A stretch of DNA of 64,000 bases from Arthrospiribacter ruber (GCF_019343195.1 NZ_RPHB01000010.1:1-64000); one strand, 5' to 3'; counted from the first letter of the stretch, positions 7,745 through 16,252 are shown. Notes: a model not told the origin generated them from the sequence alone. Numbers and translations are program-made.

Positions 7745-8350
7745 ATGGGAGAAAAAGTATTTCTTATAATATCGCTTTTTATTTTTAGTTTGTCAGGCCA
7801 CTGCCAGAGTATGTTAACAGGACAGATTCTTTCTGGCAAAACCCAAGAGGGAATTCCCTTTTCGCATATTTATATATCAGAGTTTCCCGAATTTATAGCG
7901 ATTAGTAATGAGGATGGAAGGTTTGTACTCAGAATTCCTCAGGGTGCTGAACAAATTTCCATTAGCCACATCAATTATCGAAAATTGACTTTAAGCTTGG
8001 AAGAGTTCAAAAAACAAGCTGTCATATATCTTGAAGAGAATGAGCAAAGCTTAGGAGAAGTGACAGTGGAATTTTTCACCCCAAAATCTTTAATGGAAAA
8101 AGTGATTGAAAATAAATGGTATTTAAACTTCACAAAATATCCTCGTTCTAACTTTAGTACAGGTAGCATCTCGGAAAGGTTGACTATGTATTTTATTTCC
8201 CAGGAAATCCCCTCTGATTTGCAATTTTTTCCTGCTAGCAGTTTGGTAAGACCGTTTGTAAGTGATTTCGCCTCGGATTTCAATGATGAGTTTTGGGAGG
8301 ATGAGAATTTTATCCCTCTTCCACAATGGATTATAGAAAACCTAAAATGA
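7745..8350 (+). CDS. Secreted protein with carboxypeptidase-like regulatory domain
   Basis: This 201-residue protein has a signal peptide (MGEKVFLIISLFIFSLSGHC) followed by a carboxypeptidase-D regulatory-like beta-sandwich (residues about 23-105: LTGQILSGKTQEGIPFSHIY, ISNEDGRFVLRIP, ISHINYRKLTL). A short C-terminal region ends with DEFWEDENFIPLP. Similar stand-alone domains are frequent in Bacteroidota and resemble the N-terminal domain of SusC-like receptors, but there is no plug or barrel here. Its target is unknown. It follows the Cys-rich lipoprotein across a long hairpin and may be regulated through it. Confidence 0.75.
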   Translation: MGEKVFLIISLFIFSLSGHCQSMLTGQILSGKTQEGIPFSHIYISEFPEFIAISNEDGRFVLRIPQGAEQISISHINYRKLTLSLEEFKKQAVIYLEENEQSLGEVTVEFFTPKSLMEKVIENKWYLNFTKYPRSNFSTGSISERLTMYFISQEIPSDLQFFPASSLVRPFVSDFASDFNDEFWEDENFIPLPQWIIENLK

Positions 8351-8460
8351 AAAATCTAATGAACTTGGCATTCTTCAAATACCAAAAAATAACTACTATT
8401 TTTCTTTACAATACCCACCTTATTCATAATCACTCTAGGTATATACACTTCACTCCGATT

Positions 8461-9780
8461 TCAATTCACCAAAATCCCCGCCCCCAACGCCGTCCCTAAA
8501 GCAAAATCCGTGGTTTCAATTTCGATTCCCGGAAGCTTGTCCATTAGGGTTTCTACAAAAATTGGATTGGCATTGAAGCCACCGTCTATATAGAGTTTTT
8601 TTACCTCAGTACCCTTTAAGACGAGATTTAGGGAAGCCTCTTGCAGTTCAGTAAGTTCATGGATAAAACTATAATAGGCATCTTCGAAGTCGGTAAAACC
8701 TTTCCAGTCCGTTTCATTGGCTTGGGCAATACCATAGATGTCAGGTTTTAAGAATTCAAACCTAAACCGTTTGCGGTTTTTGGATTTAGCTTTTTGGTAA
8801 AGCTTCTTTTCAAATGACAATGCTTTGTAATAACCTCTTTCCAATTGGAAATACGCGTATAGTTTTTCGATCTGAACTTTGTGCTCTTCTCCTATAAATA
8901 ACCGGCTGATTTTGATAGGCTGACCTTTTTTGCTGAGAAAATGCAGACAGTCTTTTCGGAGTTCTTCAGTGGTCAGGGGAGACGCGTTGAAAGGATTGAT
9001 GCTGATAGCCCAGGTACCGGTGGACAGCAGGGCAAAAGGTTCGGTATTACTGGTCAGATATGGCAATAATGCGGAGGAAGAATCATGTACTCCCACGCCT
9101 ATACTCATGCTGTGCCTGTCAAAGGTCTTGGGAAAACTGGTCGTAGTGTCCACCACCTCTGGTAATATTTTGTCGATCCCTTCGGCTTTGACCCAGTGAT
9201 GATATTCTCCTTTGGCAAAATCCCATAAGCCTGTATGACAGCCTATGCTCGTATATTCTGATACTGCTTTTCCCGTAAAAAGAAATGAAAAGTACTGGGG
9301 AAGATGAAGGCTGCGGTGGATTTTCTTGAAAGTTTGAGGTTTGGCATACTTGAGCCAATAGAGCTGAAGCCCGGAATTCAACATGCCCAAGGCAGGAGAG
9401 GAAGTTTCCTGGCTGAACTTTTCAGATGGTCCGTATTTGGAATAAAACTGTTCTAAAATATTCTCCGGATACTTTTTCAGGTAATTGTACAACGGCGCTA
9501 CAGGACTTCCCATTTCGTCAATATGTACAAATGAAGCCCCATAGGTCGTAAAATTGAGTTTGATGACCAAAAATTGGGGTAAAGCTAAAGCTTCTTTTAA
9601 GGTTTGTTTGACCCATTGGGTCAGTGCCTGAATGGATTCGCAATCATCTCCGTCTTCATCCTGTGTGTAATCCAGGCGATGGTACACCTTGTAGACTTCC
9701 TTCAAATCCTGATCAAAAAGGAAGAACTTTTTGTTCGTCTTTCCAATGTCAAATATGGCCGTTACCTTGATGGGTTCCAT
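8461..9780 (-). CDS. rhaB: Rhamnulokinase-like FGGY carbohydrate kinase
   Basis: This 439-residue cytoplasmic kinase would phosphorylate L-rhamnulose to L-rhamnulose 1-phosphate. The N-terminal ATPase motif AIFDIGKTNKKFFLFD, the mid-protein GVGVHDSSSALLPYL with LLSTGTWAISINPF, and the C-terminal LYIDGGFNANPIF and GTALGAGI follow the FGGY fold. The substrate is inferred from position: its start lies one base after the stop of L-rhamnose isomerase, and the aldolase gene is upstream. It is the last gene of the minus-strand rha cluster. Confidence 0.85.
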   Translation of the reverse strand: MEPIKVTAIFDIGKTNKKFFLFDQDLKEVYKVYHRLDYTQDEDGDDCESIQALTQWVKQTLKEALALPQFLVIKLNFTTYGASFVHIDEMGSPVAPLYNYLKKYPENILEQFYSKYGPSEKFSQETSSPALGMLNSGLQLYWLKYAKPQTFKKIHRSLHLPQYFSFLFTGKAVSEYTSIGCHTGLWDFAKGEYHHWVKAEGIDKILPEVVDTTTSFPKTFDRHSMSIGVGVHDSSSALLPYLTSNTEPFALLSTGTWAISINPFNASPLTTEELRKDCLHFLSKKGQPIKISRLFIGEEHKVQIEKLYAYFQLERGYYKALSFEKKLYQKAKSKNRKRFRFEFLKPDIYGIAQANETDWKGFTDFEDAYYSFIHELTELQEASLNLVLKGTEVKKLYIDGGFNANPIFVETLMDKLPGIEIETTDFALGTALGAGILVN

Positions 9781-9781
9781 A

Positions 9782-11059
9782 TTACAATCCGCTGGCTTTA
9801 CTGTCTTTGCCCCTTTCTTTGATCAGCGTTTCCCTTACTTTCAGGTCCCGATAAGTTTGGATAGGAGAAATGGCTCCACCACTTTGTCGGATGGCTTCCC
9901 TGACCAAAGGTCTCAGGTCAGTTCTATACGCATCCTGTAGGATTTCCTGAGCTATAGCCACATCATGGGATGCTTGTGCTGCATGAAGAGAATTTTGATC
10001 TACGATCAAAGCTTGTGCATAGGCCAGTTTGATGGCTTCAACGGATTGCAACAAATCCTCCAAAGGATCTTTCAGGTTGTGGCTGGCATCAATCATCCAT
10101 GCCGGCGCAGGATTGGAAGTTTCTTCAAAACCGGCTACCAGTTCATTGAAAATCAGGAAGAGCTGGTAAGGCTTGATGCTACCCACGGTCAGGTCATCAT
10201 CTCCGTATTTGGAGTCGTTGAAATGAAAACCCCCTAATTTACCTTCGGTCATCAGGGTAGCCACTATCTGCTCAATGTTGGTATTGGGAAGATGATGGCC
10301 CAGATCTACTAAGGTATAAGCTTTTTCTCCAAGCTTATTGGCCAACAAAAAGGAAGTACCCCAATCCTGTATGACCGTACTGTAGAAGTAGGGCTCGTAA
10401 GGCTTATATTCGATCAGCATTTTCCAGTCGATTGGAAGATCTTGGTAAATCTCCTGTAAGCATTCATGGGTGTTTTGTAAGGCTTTGCGGAAACTGTGTT
10501 GGCCGGGGAAGGATGATCCATCCGCCAACCAAACCGTCAGGGCCTTGGAACCCAGTTTTTCACCGATCCGGATTACTTCCTTGTTGTGCTCAATAGCCAG
10601 TTCACGGATGGATTTGTCTTGATTGGCAAGAGAACCGAATTTGTAGGATAGACTTTGGTCAGCCTGGTCCTGGAAGGTATTTGAATTGACTGCGTCAAAA
10701 CCGATTTCTACTTCAGCTGCTGCTTGCAGAATGGCGTCATAGTCCTTAGGGATGTCCCATGGAATATGCAGGGAGACAGAATCACTGGAGCGGTTGAGAG
10801 TATGAAGGATACCGATGTCCTGTATTTTTTGAATCAAAGTAGCAGGTTCTCCTCCTCCTGAGAAACGTCCAAAACGGGTTCCTCCTGTGCCCAAAGCCCA
10901 AGAAGGAATGGCAATTTGAAAATCCTGAAGTTTTTGAATGAGTTGCTCCACATTAAGCCCTTTTTTTTCCAGGTTTTCAGCCAGGAAATTAAACTCACGG
11001 GAATGGGAGACTTCTCTGGGTTTATTGGTGGATTGGATTTGATCGGCGGTTATTTTCAT
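9782..11059 (-). CDS. rhaI: L-rhamnose isomerase (RhaI / Pseudomonas-type)
   Basis: This 425-residue TIM-barrel sugar isomerase converts L-rhamnose to L-rhamnulose. It resembles the roughly 430-residue Pseudomonas stutzeri enzyme rather than E. coli RhaA. Metal and substrate regions are visible: SWALGTGGTRFGRF, LIEYKPYEPYFY, VDLGHHLPNTNIEQIVA and GGFHFNDSKYGDDDL. The start at 11059 (MKITADQIQS) is chosen; the 16 codons upstream come from the AAAGGCGC-type repeat. It is followed by rhaB after one base and separated from rhaEW by about 700 bp of dispersed repeats. Confidence 0.88.
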   Translation of the reverse strand: MKITADQIQSTNKPREVSHSREFNFLAENLEKKGLNVEQLIQKLQDFQIAIPSWALGTGGTRFGRFSGGGEPATLIQKIQDIGILHTLNRSSDSVSLHIPWDIPKDYDAILQAAAEVEIGFDAVNSNTFQDQADQSLSYKFGSLANQDKSIRELAIEHNKEVIRIGEKLGSKALTVWLADGSSFPGQHSFRKALQNTHECLQEIYQDLPIDWKMLIEYKPYEPYFYSTVIQDWGTSFLLANKLGEKAYTLVDLGHHLPNTNIEQIVATLMTEGKLGGFHFNDSKYGDDDLTVGSIKPYQLFLIFNELVAGFEETSNPAPAWMIDASHNLKDPLEDLLQSVEAIKLAYAQALIVDQNSLHAAQASHDVAIAQEILQDAYRTDLRPLVREAIRQSGGAISPIQTYRDLKVRETLIKERGKDSKASGL

Positions 11060-11096
11060 GGTTTCTGGTGAAGGCGCAAAGCGCGCTAAGAATATT

Positions 11097-11183
11097 TTTT
11101 TTGCCACAAAGGCGCAAAGACACGAAGTGAAATAGGTTATTGTTTATTGCCACTAAGACACCAAAGGCACGAAGTGAGAATTG
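11097..11183. repeat. Two adjacent CACAAAGGCGCAAAGACAC-type repeats
   Basis: GCCACAAAGGCGCAAAGACA (from 11104) and GCCACTAAGACACCAAAGGC (from 11151), each followed by CGAAGTGA-like sequence, are diverged copies. The complement recurs at 5632-5657, and GCGTCTTGGCGCCTTTGCGA near 11727 is a fourth relative. Confidence 0.6.
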
Positions 11184-11286
11184 TTTTAATTTGAATTTAA
11201 GGAATTATTTGGAAGATAGCTTTTCTTGACATTTCGAGATTTTAACATTTGGCATTTCCTTTCTTTAAATGCTTAATTTTATAGCC

Positions 11287-11554
11287 TACCAATGACAGGT
11301 GTGGAGGGATCGTCACTCTGAACGTAGTGTAGAGTCTCCTACTTTTAAAGGAAGGAGATCTCCCGCAATGCTGCGGGACAGGCTTCCACCTCCGCAAGCT
11401 CCGGTTACCATTGATATAAATCGGGGCGGCTCGTCACCCTGAGTGAAGCGAAGGGTCTTTTGGACTTGAGTGCAGGAGATTCTTCGCTCGTTCCTCACTA
11501 CCAATGACAGATATGGAGGGATCGTCATTCTGAACGCAGTGAAGAATCTCCTAC
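11287..11554. repeat. Dispersed 56-bp intergenic repeat, two good copies and one diverged
   Basis: Copies at 11287-11342 and 11499-11554 agree at 50 of 56 positions, both starting TACCAATGACAG and ending TCTCCTAC, with the core GGAGGGATCGTCA. A third diverged copy (GTCACCCTGAGTGAAGCGAA) starts near 11433. Phrases like GTCATTCTGAACGCAGTGAA are familiar intergenic repeats in Bacteroidota genomes. Confidence 0.75.
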
Positions 11555-11754
11555 CATGTGGGAGATGCTTCGACTCCGCAAGCTCCGCTCAGCATGACGC
11601 GTAATTTTGTCATTACCCTTTCTGAACATTCCCTAAATGTTAAAATCTCAGAATGACGGGTCTGCAGATGTCAATTTTAATAACTCAGAATGACGCTGGA
11701 TAACTGGTGTCACTGTTTTATCTTAGCGTCTTGGCGCCTTTGCGAGAACTTTAA

Positions 11755-13863
11755 TCACCTCACAAAAGCAGCCGCAACACCCCCATCCACATTCAAAATG
11801 TTTCCGGTTGACTTGGAAAGAATTCCTCCAACAAATGCAAATACCCCATTTGCAATATCCTCTGTTGAAATGATCTCATTCATCAAAGTTCTCTTGGCAT
11901 AGAATGCTGGCAATTCTTCTACAGTCACGCCATAGGCTTTGGCCCTTCCCTCTGCCCATTTGCCTTCCCAGATTTTGGAGCCTTCGATCACCGCATCGGG
12001 GTTGACCACATTGACCCGTATTTTATCTGGGCCGAGTTCCGCTGCCAACAAGCGAGACATATGTACTTGGGCTGCCTTGGCAGTGCCATAGGCTACATTA
12101 TTTGGTCCGGAAACCAATGCGTTTTTGGATGCAATATTGATAATGTCACCACCCATTCCCTGAGTCCTCAATACAGCCACTCCTGCCTGGGAAACTTTGA
12201 ATTGTCCTTTGACCAACACATCATTGAGTAAATCCCAATCGGCTTCGGTGGTCTCTAGTAGGGGTTTGCTGATGGCCAATCCGGCGCAGTTGACAATGAT
12301 GTCAACCCCGCCGAAGGCCAAACAGGCTGCTGCATAGGCTTGAGCAATCGTGTCATTATCCAGCACATCGAGTTTTACAGTGATGGCCACGTCTTTTCCG
12401 AAATCTTTTCTTGCCTTATCCAAGCGATCTCCATCAATATCTGTTAAGACCACACAGGCACCCTCTGCGGCAAACTTGTCTGCGATGGCTTTTCCTATTC
12501 CACCTGCACTTCCGGTGATCAAAGCCACTTTTCTTGATAATGCCTTTTCTTTGGGCATACGTTGGAGCTTGGCCTCTTCGAGGAGCCAGTATTCTATATC
12601 AAAAGCTTCCTGAAGTGGTAAAGAGACATATTCCGATATGGCTTCTGCTCCCCGCATCACATTGATGGCATTGATATAAAATTCTGAAGCGACCCTTGAT
12701 GTCTGCTTGTCCTTGGCATAGGAAAACATCCCCACACCAGGCCAAAGGATGATGACCGGATTGGGGTCACGCATGGCAGGGCTGTTGCTGCGCTTATGTT
12801 TTTCGTAATAGTCTTTATAACCCTCTCTATATTGGGCAAAAAGCTTTTCAATATGACTTTTCAATGCAGACAGGTCACTTAAATCCTGCTCTGCCGGAAT
12901 ATCCAATACCAATGGGGCAATTTTGGTCCTTAGAAAGTGGTCTGGACAGGAAGTTCCCAAAGGTGCCAATTTGGTCAAATCATGGGAATTGATAAACTGC
13001 AATACCGTTTCTGAATCATTGAATGTGCCCATCATGCGGTTGTAGCTTGAGGCCAAACCTCTCAGTAAGGGAGCTAATTTCGCTGCTTGATCCTTTCTTT
13101 GAGCAGGGGCAAGCGCTTTTACTTTTTCTCCTCCAAAGACGGGTCTTTTCTTGCCATAGTTTTCTTCCAGAAAAGCAGAAGCTTTTTCAATGACTTCCAA
13201 GCTGTTGATGTAGCATTCGTGAGCCGTATCGCCCCAGGTAAAAAGTCCATGTCCACCCAACATGATTCCTCGGATACCGGGATTGGCTTCCAATGCATCC
13301 CGCAACTGCAGTCCCAAATCAAAACCCGGTCTTTGCCAAGGTACCCAGGCAATCTGCCCTTCAAATAATTCTGCAGTGATTTTTTCTCCATCTTTGGATG
13401 CCGCGATGGCAATGGCTGCATCAGGATGCAGGTGATCGATATGTTTGAAGGGTAAAAAAGCATGTAAAGGCGTGTCTATGGAAGGGGCCTTGGAATCAAG
13501 GTCGTAGATGCAGTGGTTGAAAAGTCCCACCATCTCGTCTTCATGCTCAATGCCACGGTAAATCCCTTCCAGTGAAAGTAGCTTGTTCACATAAAGCCCA
13601 GCCAAACCGGTTTTGGTTAAGGTACCGATATCTCCCCCCGATCCTTTTACCCACATGACTTCCACCTCTTTTCCGCTAAGGGGGTCTTTTTCCATGGTTT
13701 TGCAAGAGGTATTTCCACCTCCGTAATTAGTAATTCTCAAGTCAGCTCCCAGGATATTGGACCGGTATATTAATAAGGCAACCTCATCATCGCCCAAGGA
13801 AGCTGCTTTTTCTTCATCCCACAAATAGGATACATGCTTAAAGGTTTGTGGTTTTGTTTTCAT
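11755..13863 (-). CDS. rhaEW: Fused rhamnulose-1-phosphate aldolase / L-lactaldehyde dehydrogenase (RhaEW)
   Basis: This 702-residue bifunctional cytoplasmic enzyme has two parts. Residues about 1-430 form a class II aldolase/adducin domain with zinc-ligand histidines in PLHAFLPFKHIDHLHPDA (near 140) and GGHGLFTWG. It cleaves L-rhamnulose 1-phosphate into DHAP and L-lactaldehyde. Residues about 440-702 form a short-chain dehydrogenase with TGSAGGIGKAIA, NNVAYGTAKAA (catalytic Tyr and Lys) and a terminal NVDGG, expected to oxidise lactaldehyde to L-lactate with NAD. The same fusion is known from Bacillus (YuxG/RhaEW). The lactate product fits the LutABC operon nearby. A candidate operator lies in the divergent promoter region. 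Confidence 0.92.
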   Translation of the reverse strand: MKTKPQTFKHVSYLWDEEKAASLGDDEVALLIYRSNILGADLRITNYGGGNTSCKTMEKDPLSGKEVEVMWVKGSGGDIGTLTKTGLAGLYVNKLLSLEGIYRGIEHEDEMVGLFNHCIYDLDSKAPSIDTPLHAFLPFKHIDHLHPDAAIAIAASKDGEKITAELFEGQIAWVPWQRPGFDLGLQLRDALEANPGIRGIMLGGHGLFTWGDTAHECYINSLEVIEKASAFLEENYGKKRPVFGGEKVKALAPAQRKDQAAKLAPLLRGLASSYNRMMGTFNDSETVLQFINSHDLTKLAPLGTSCPDHFLRTKIAPLVLDIPAEQDLSDLSALKSHIEKLFAQYREGYKDYYEKHKRSNSPAMRDPNPVIILWPGVGMFSYAKDKQTSRVASEFYINAINVMRGAEAISEYVSLPLQEAFDIEYWLLEEAKLQRMPKEKALSRKVALITGSAGGIGKAIADKFAAEGACVVLTDIDGDRLDKARKDFGKDVAITVKLDVLDNDTIAQAYAAACLAFGGVDIIVNCAGLAISKPLLETTEADWDLLNDVLVKGQFKVSQAGVAVLRTQGMGGDIINIASKNALVSGPNNVAYGTAKAAQVHMSRLLAAELGPDKIRVNVVNPDAVIEGSKIWEGKWAEGRAKAYGVTVEELPAFYAKRTLMNEIISTEDIANGVFAFVGGILSKSTGNILNVDGGVAAAFVR

Positions 13864-14018
13864 ATTAGTTTGAGATGGATATGGAAATTCAAGATTTGAT
13901 CAAATATAAAGGGTCAAGTCAAAGAGGCTATCCTGTACTATACTGATTCTTGTAGAGGATAGGGTTTTGTTTTCCCTATGAATTATCCTATTCTTACTTT
14001 TTTAAAACTGCAATCTAA
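13864..14018. promoter_or_regulatory. Divergent rhaEW / gntR promoter region with operator-like repeats
   Basis: The 155-bp region contains an inverted repeat CTATCCT (13928-13934) / AGGATAG (13956-13962), within it TGTACTATAC (13934-13943), which resembles GntR-family operators. ATTATCCTATTC at 13982-13993 recurs in reverse complement at 15053-15064 after the regulator gene. Binding by the adjacent GntR regulator is inferred. Confidence 0.5.
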
Positions 14019-15047
14019 ATGAAGCTGAATTTAAACATTGATGATAGTTCGAGTATTCCCAAATACATTCAGGTCGTCAAGGCCATCAAAGGCCTGATTA
14101 CTTCAGAAGTGTTGCGATTTGGAGATAAAATCCCTTCGATCAATAGCTTAAGTGCAGAGTATTACCTTTCGAGAGATACGGTCGAAAAGGCTTATGCCAT
14201 TTTGAAAAAACAAGGCATCATAGAATCAGTGAGAGGGAAAGGCTATTATATCAGTCATCACAATGACCTTTCTAAATACACTGTTCTTTTGTTGTTCAAT
14301 AAGTTGAGTGCCTATAAAAAGGAGATTTTCAATTCATTTGTGACCACCCTAGAAGGACGTGCGGAAATCAATTTTCAAGTACATCATTGTGAATACGAGC
14401 TTTTAAGGAAAATCCTGGAGACACAGAAGGGGGGCTTCGATTTTTATGTTGTAATGCCCCATTTCAAAAAAGAGCAAGAGCAGAAGGCTTACGCTTTGCT
14501 GCAAAATCTACCCTCAGAAAAATTGGTTTTATTAGACAATAAGCCTGATGGTTTGGACTGCTTTGGGGCCATTTATCAGGATTTCAAAACCGATATTTAT
14601 GAAGCCTTGAAAAAGCTTAATTCCAAACTGAGAAAGTATAAGAAACTTATTTTGGTTTTTCCTTTCCATTCCAATTACCCCTATCCGCAAAATATCGTTT
14701 CCGGTTTCAAAAAATATGCGTTTGAGGAAAACCTGGATTTTGACGTGATTCAGGAAATCTCTGATGAAGTTTCACCGCAGAATGAGGAGGCCTATATTGT
14801 CATTGAAGAGACAGATCTTGTCAATCTCATCAAAAAAGTGCGGGAAATCCCAGGTCTTGAAATCGGTAAAAATCTCGGTATTTTGTCTTATAATGAGACT
14901 CCGCTAAAGGAGGTTTTGCAAAAAGGAATCACAGTGATGAGTACAGATTTTAATGTGATGGGTAGGCTTTGTGCTGAAATGATCCTGAGCAAAGAAGGTA
15001 AAATGATCAAAAATGGGTTTAGGGTGATTGTAAGGGAGTCTTTGTAG
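14019..15047 (+). CDS. GntR-family transcriptional regulator with sugar-binding-type effector domain
   Basis: This 342-residue protein has an N-terminal winged-helix GntR domain (residues about 8-75: PKYIQVVKAIKGLI, FGDKIPSINSLSAEYYLSRD, YAILKKQGIIESVRGKGYYI) joined to a LacI/periplasmic-binding-type domain (residues about 85-340, ending NVMGRLCAEMIL and RVIVRESL). It is divergent from rhaEW and is the obvious candidate repressor of rhamnose catabolism, with rhamnose or a phosphorylated intermediate as effector. Motifs resembling its own promoter region recur upstream of lutA and of the permease at 16534. The role is inferred from context. Confidence 0.85.
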   Translation: MKLNLNIDDSSSIPKYIQVVKAIKGLITSEVLRFGDKIPSINSLSAEYYLSRDTVEKAYAILKKQGIIESVRGKGYYISHHNDLSKYTVLLLFNKLSAYKKEIFNSFVTTLEGRAEINFQVHHCEYELLRKILETQKGGFDFYVVMPHFKKEQEQKAYALLQNLPSEKLVLLDNKPDGLDCFGAIYQDFKTDIYEALKKLNSKLRKYKKLILVFPFHSNYPYPQNIVSGFKKYAFEENLDFDVIQEISDEVSPQNEEAYIVIEETDLVNLIKKVREIPGLEIGKNLGILSYNETPLKEVLQKGITVMSTDFNVMGRLCAEMILSKEGKMIKNGFRVIVRESL

Positions 15048-15058
15048 AAATTGAATAG

Positions 15059-15094
15059 GATAATCGGTTTTTTTTCGATTATCTTATTTTTTTA
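15059..15094 (+). terminator. Terminator after the GntR gene
   Basis: GATAATCG (15059-15066) pairs with CGATTATC (15076-15083) around a T-rich loop and is followed by TTATTTTTTTA. Confidence 0.55.
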
Positions 15095-15445
15095 TTACAT
15101 TTTCGATATGCTAAAAATGATATCAGTCGATTTATCAAAAATCAAAAAAAATTGGAGATATGGAGTCCTAAATACTTCCATGATTTAGTGGCCCACCTGA
15201 AAGTAAAAGGGAAAAATTAATAGGCTGGGATGATAGACCTTTTTTTGAGCCATTTTTAAAATGATCAGAAATTGTTTTGGTTGATAGAAAAGGGGGGTAG
15301 AAATTGAATAGGATACTTTAATAGTTGATTTTTCATGAGACTGATGCTAAGCTTACATCTTATCAATTCTGCACTATTAGTTCAAAATACCTTCGGATAG
15401 AGTTAAACTTTACGAATTAAGGTGAATAAACCTCTTTTCTTCCTA

Positions 15446-15533
15446 GGCCTGAAGGGCCAATATAATATAGAGTTGGGTGCAGCCCAACGCTAATTGGATT
15501 ATCACCAGTAACATTTCCCAGGCCTGAAAGGCC
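15446..15533 (-). repeat. REP-like composite repeat, left flank of the Y1 transposase
   Basis: Modules are GGCCTGAAGGGCC (15446-15458), GTTGGGTGCAGCCCAAC (15472-15488) and GGCCTGAAAGGCC (15521-15533). Read on the minus strand, the order and the 28-bp centre spacing of the last two modules match the copies at 6612 and 16161, although the central stem has a different sequence (GTTGGG/CCCAAC instead of GAAATGGG/CCCATTTC). Confidence 0.75.
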
Positions 15534-15560
15534 GATATAACTATTAAAGTTTCCAGTTAT

Positions 15561-16013
15561 TCAGTCCCAAACATATCTTTCATCATATTCCACCTTGAAT
15601 TTTTTTAAAATAGCTCTATACTCATTTTGAAACGATTTCTTTTCATGGTGCTGTTTCTGATTTTTTATATAATCAATTACAATATCCACTTGTGATGGAT
15701 TTACAGAAAATGCACCATAGCCATCTTGCCAATAAAAATTTTTCAGGTAATCGGACTGCGTTTTCATCCATTTTGAAGATTCAGTTTTAAGATTTTCCAC
15801 CATTTTGATCAGGGCTAATTTTTTGGAGAGCAGGCATAAGACGTGTACATGGTCAAGATGTCCTCCAACTATTAAGGATGGAGATTCAAGGTTTCTGCAT
15901 ACTCCTCCCAAATATCGGAATAGAGAAATTTCATATTCTGGCAATATAAAAGGTTGTCTGTTTTTGGTGCTGAATATGATGTGTAAGTAATTTTTAGCAA
16001 GTGATTGTCCCAT
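15561..16013 (-). CDS. IS200/IS605-type (RAYT-like) Y1 transposase
   Basis: This 150-residue single-domain HUH transposase has FSTKNRQPFILPEYE near the N-terminus, the HUH-type metal motif GGHLDHVHVL, and the catalytic tyrosine region WQDGYGAFSV followed by IDYIKNQKQHH, in which Tyr of DYIKNQ is the expected nucleophile. Length and motif order are those of TnpA_Y1 enzymes. The frame is intact and all expected catalytic residues appear to be present. Flanking palindromes with GGCCTTTCAGGCC cores support the REP-associated (RAYT) type, but classic IS200 is also possible. Confidence 0.88.
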   Translation of the reverse strand: MGQSLAKNYLHIIFSTKNRQPFILPEYEISLFRYLGGVCRNLESPSLIVGGHLDHVHVLCLLSKKLALIKMVENLKTESSKWMKTQSDYLKNFYWQDGYGAFSVNPSQVDIVIDYIKNQKQHHEKKSFQNEYRAILKKFKVEYDERYVWD

Positions 16014-16160
16014 AGAAGATTAACTTTAAAAATTAAGAATTAAATACATATAGATTCTTAATAAATGAAATTTGTTAGTAAGGATAAATTATAAGATGAA
16101 GTCCAGAAAAAAAAGTTTGAAAGTGATATTAACCGTTTAAATTCAAGCTTGAGAATTGTC

Positions 16161-16252
16161 CGTGCCTTTCAGGCCCGTGATGATTGAAAAATGATTGTTT
16201 GATTTTAGAAATGGGCTTTACCCATTTCTTTGCTATGTTGGCCTTTCAGGCC
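16161..16252 (+). repeat. REP-like composite repeat, right flank of the Y1 transposase
   Basis: Modules are CGTGCCTTTCAGGCCC (from 16161), a stem of GAAATGGG and CCCATTTC (16208-16228) and GGCCTTTCAGGCC (16240-16252). The last two have the same 28-bp centre spacing as copy 1 at 6612-6696, and the outer spacer differs in length (49 versus 42 bp centre to centre). Confidence 0.75.

Larger units (their letters stand above)
11060..11754. other. Repeat-filled spacer inside the rha gene cluster
   Basis: No gene is supported. The spacer contains two copies of a CTTTGTG/CACAAAG-type phrase (11097-11131, 11147-11183), two 56-bp copies of a GTCATTCTGAACGCAGTGAAG repeat (11287-11342, 11499-11554) plus a diverged third, and CTCCGCAAGCTCCG twice. 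It separates co-oriented rhaEW and rhaI. Confidence 0.7.
15048..15560. other. Intergenic region between GntR gene and Y1 transposase
   Basis: It holds a terminator after gntR, two copies of AGAAATTGAATAGGATA (15047-15063 and 15300-15315), AT-rich sequence with no gene that I can support, and the left REP-like composite (15446-15533). Confidence 0.55.
15446..16252 (-). mobile_element. Putative IS200/RAYT-type element bounded by inverted REP-like composites
   Basis: A Y1 transposase gene lies between two three-module palindromic composites in opposite orientation. The boundaries given are the outer edges of the composites. Transposons of the HUH-Y1 class recognise imperfect hairpins near their ends and RAYT enzymes are associated with REP palindromes, so these composites may be the ends or dispersed substrates. 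True ends were not determined. Confidence 0.55.

Noticed and set aside
11287-11554. CRISPR-like repetition
   Set aside because: Only two good copies, irregularly spaced and in no array; they match a dispersed intergenic repeat.
15100-15230. Possible decayed gene after the GntR terminator
   Set aside because: Short open stretches occur, but none has an identifiable start or family pattern.
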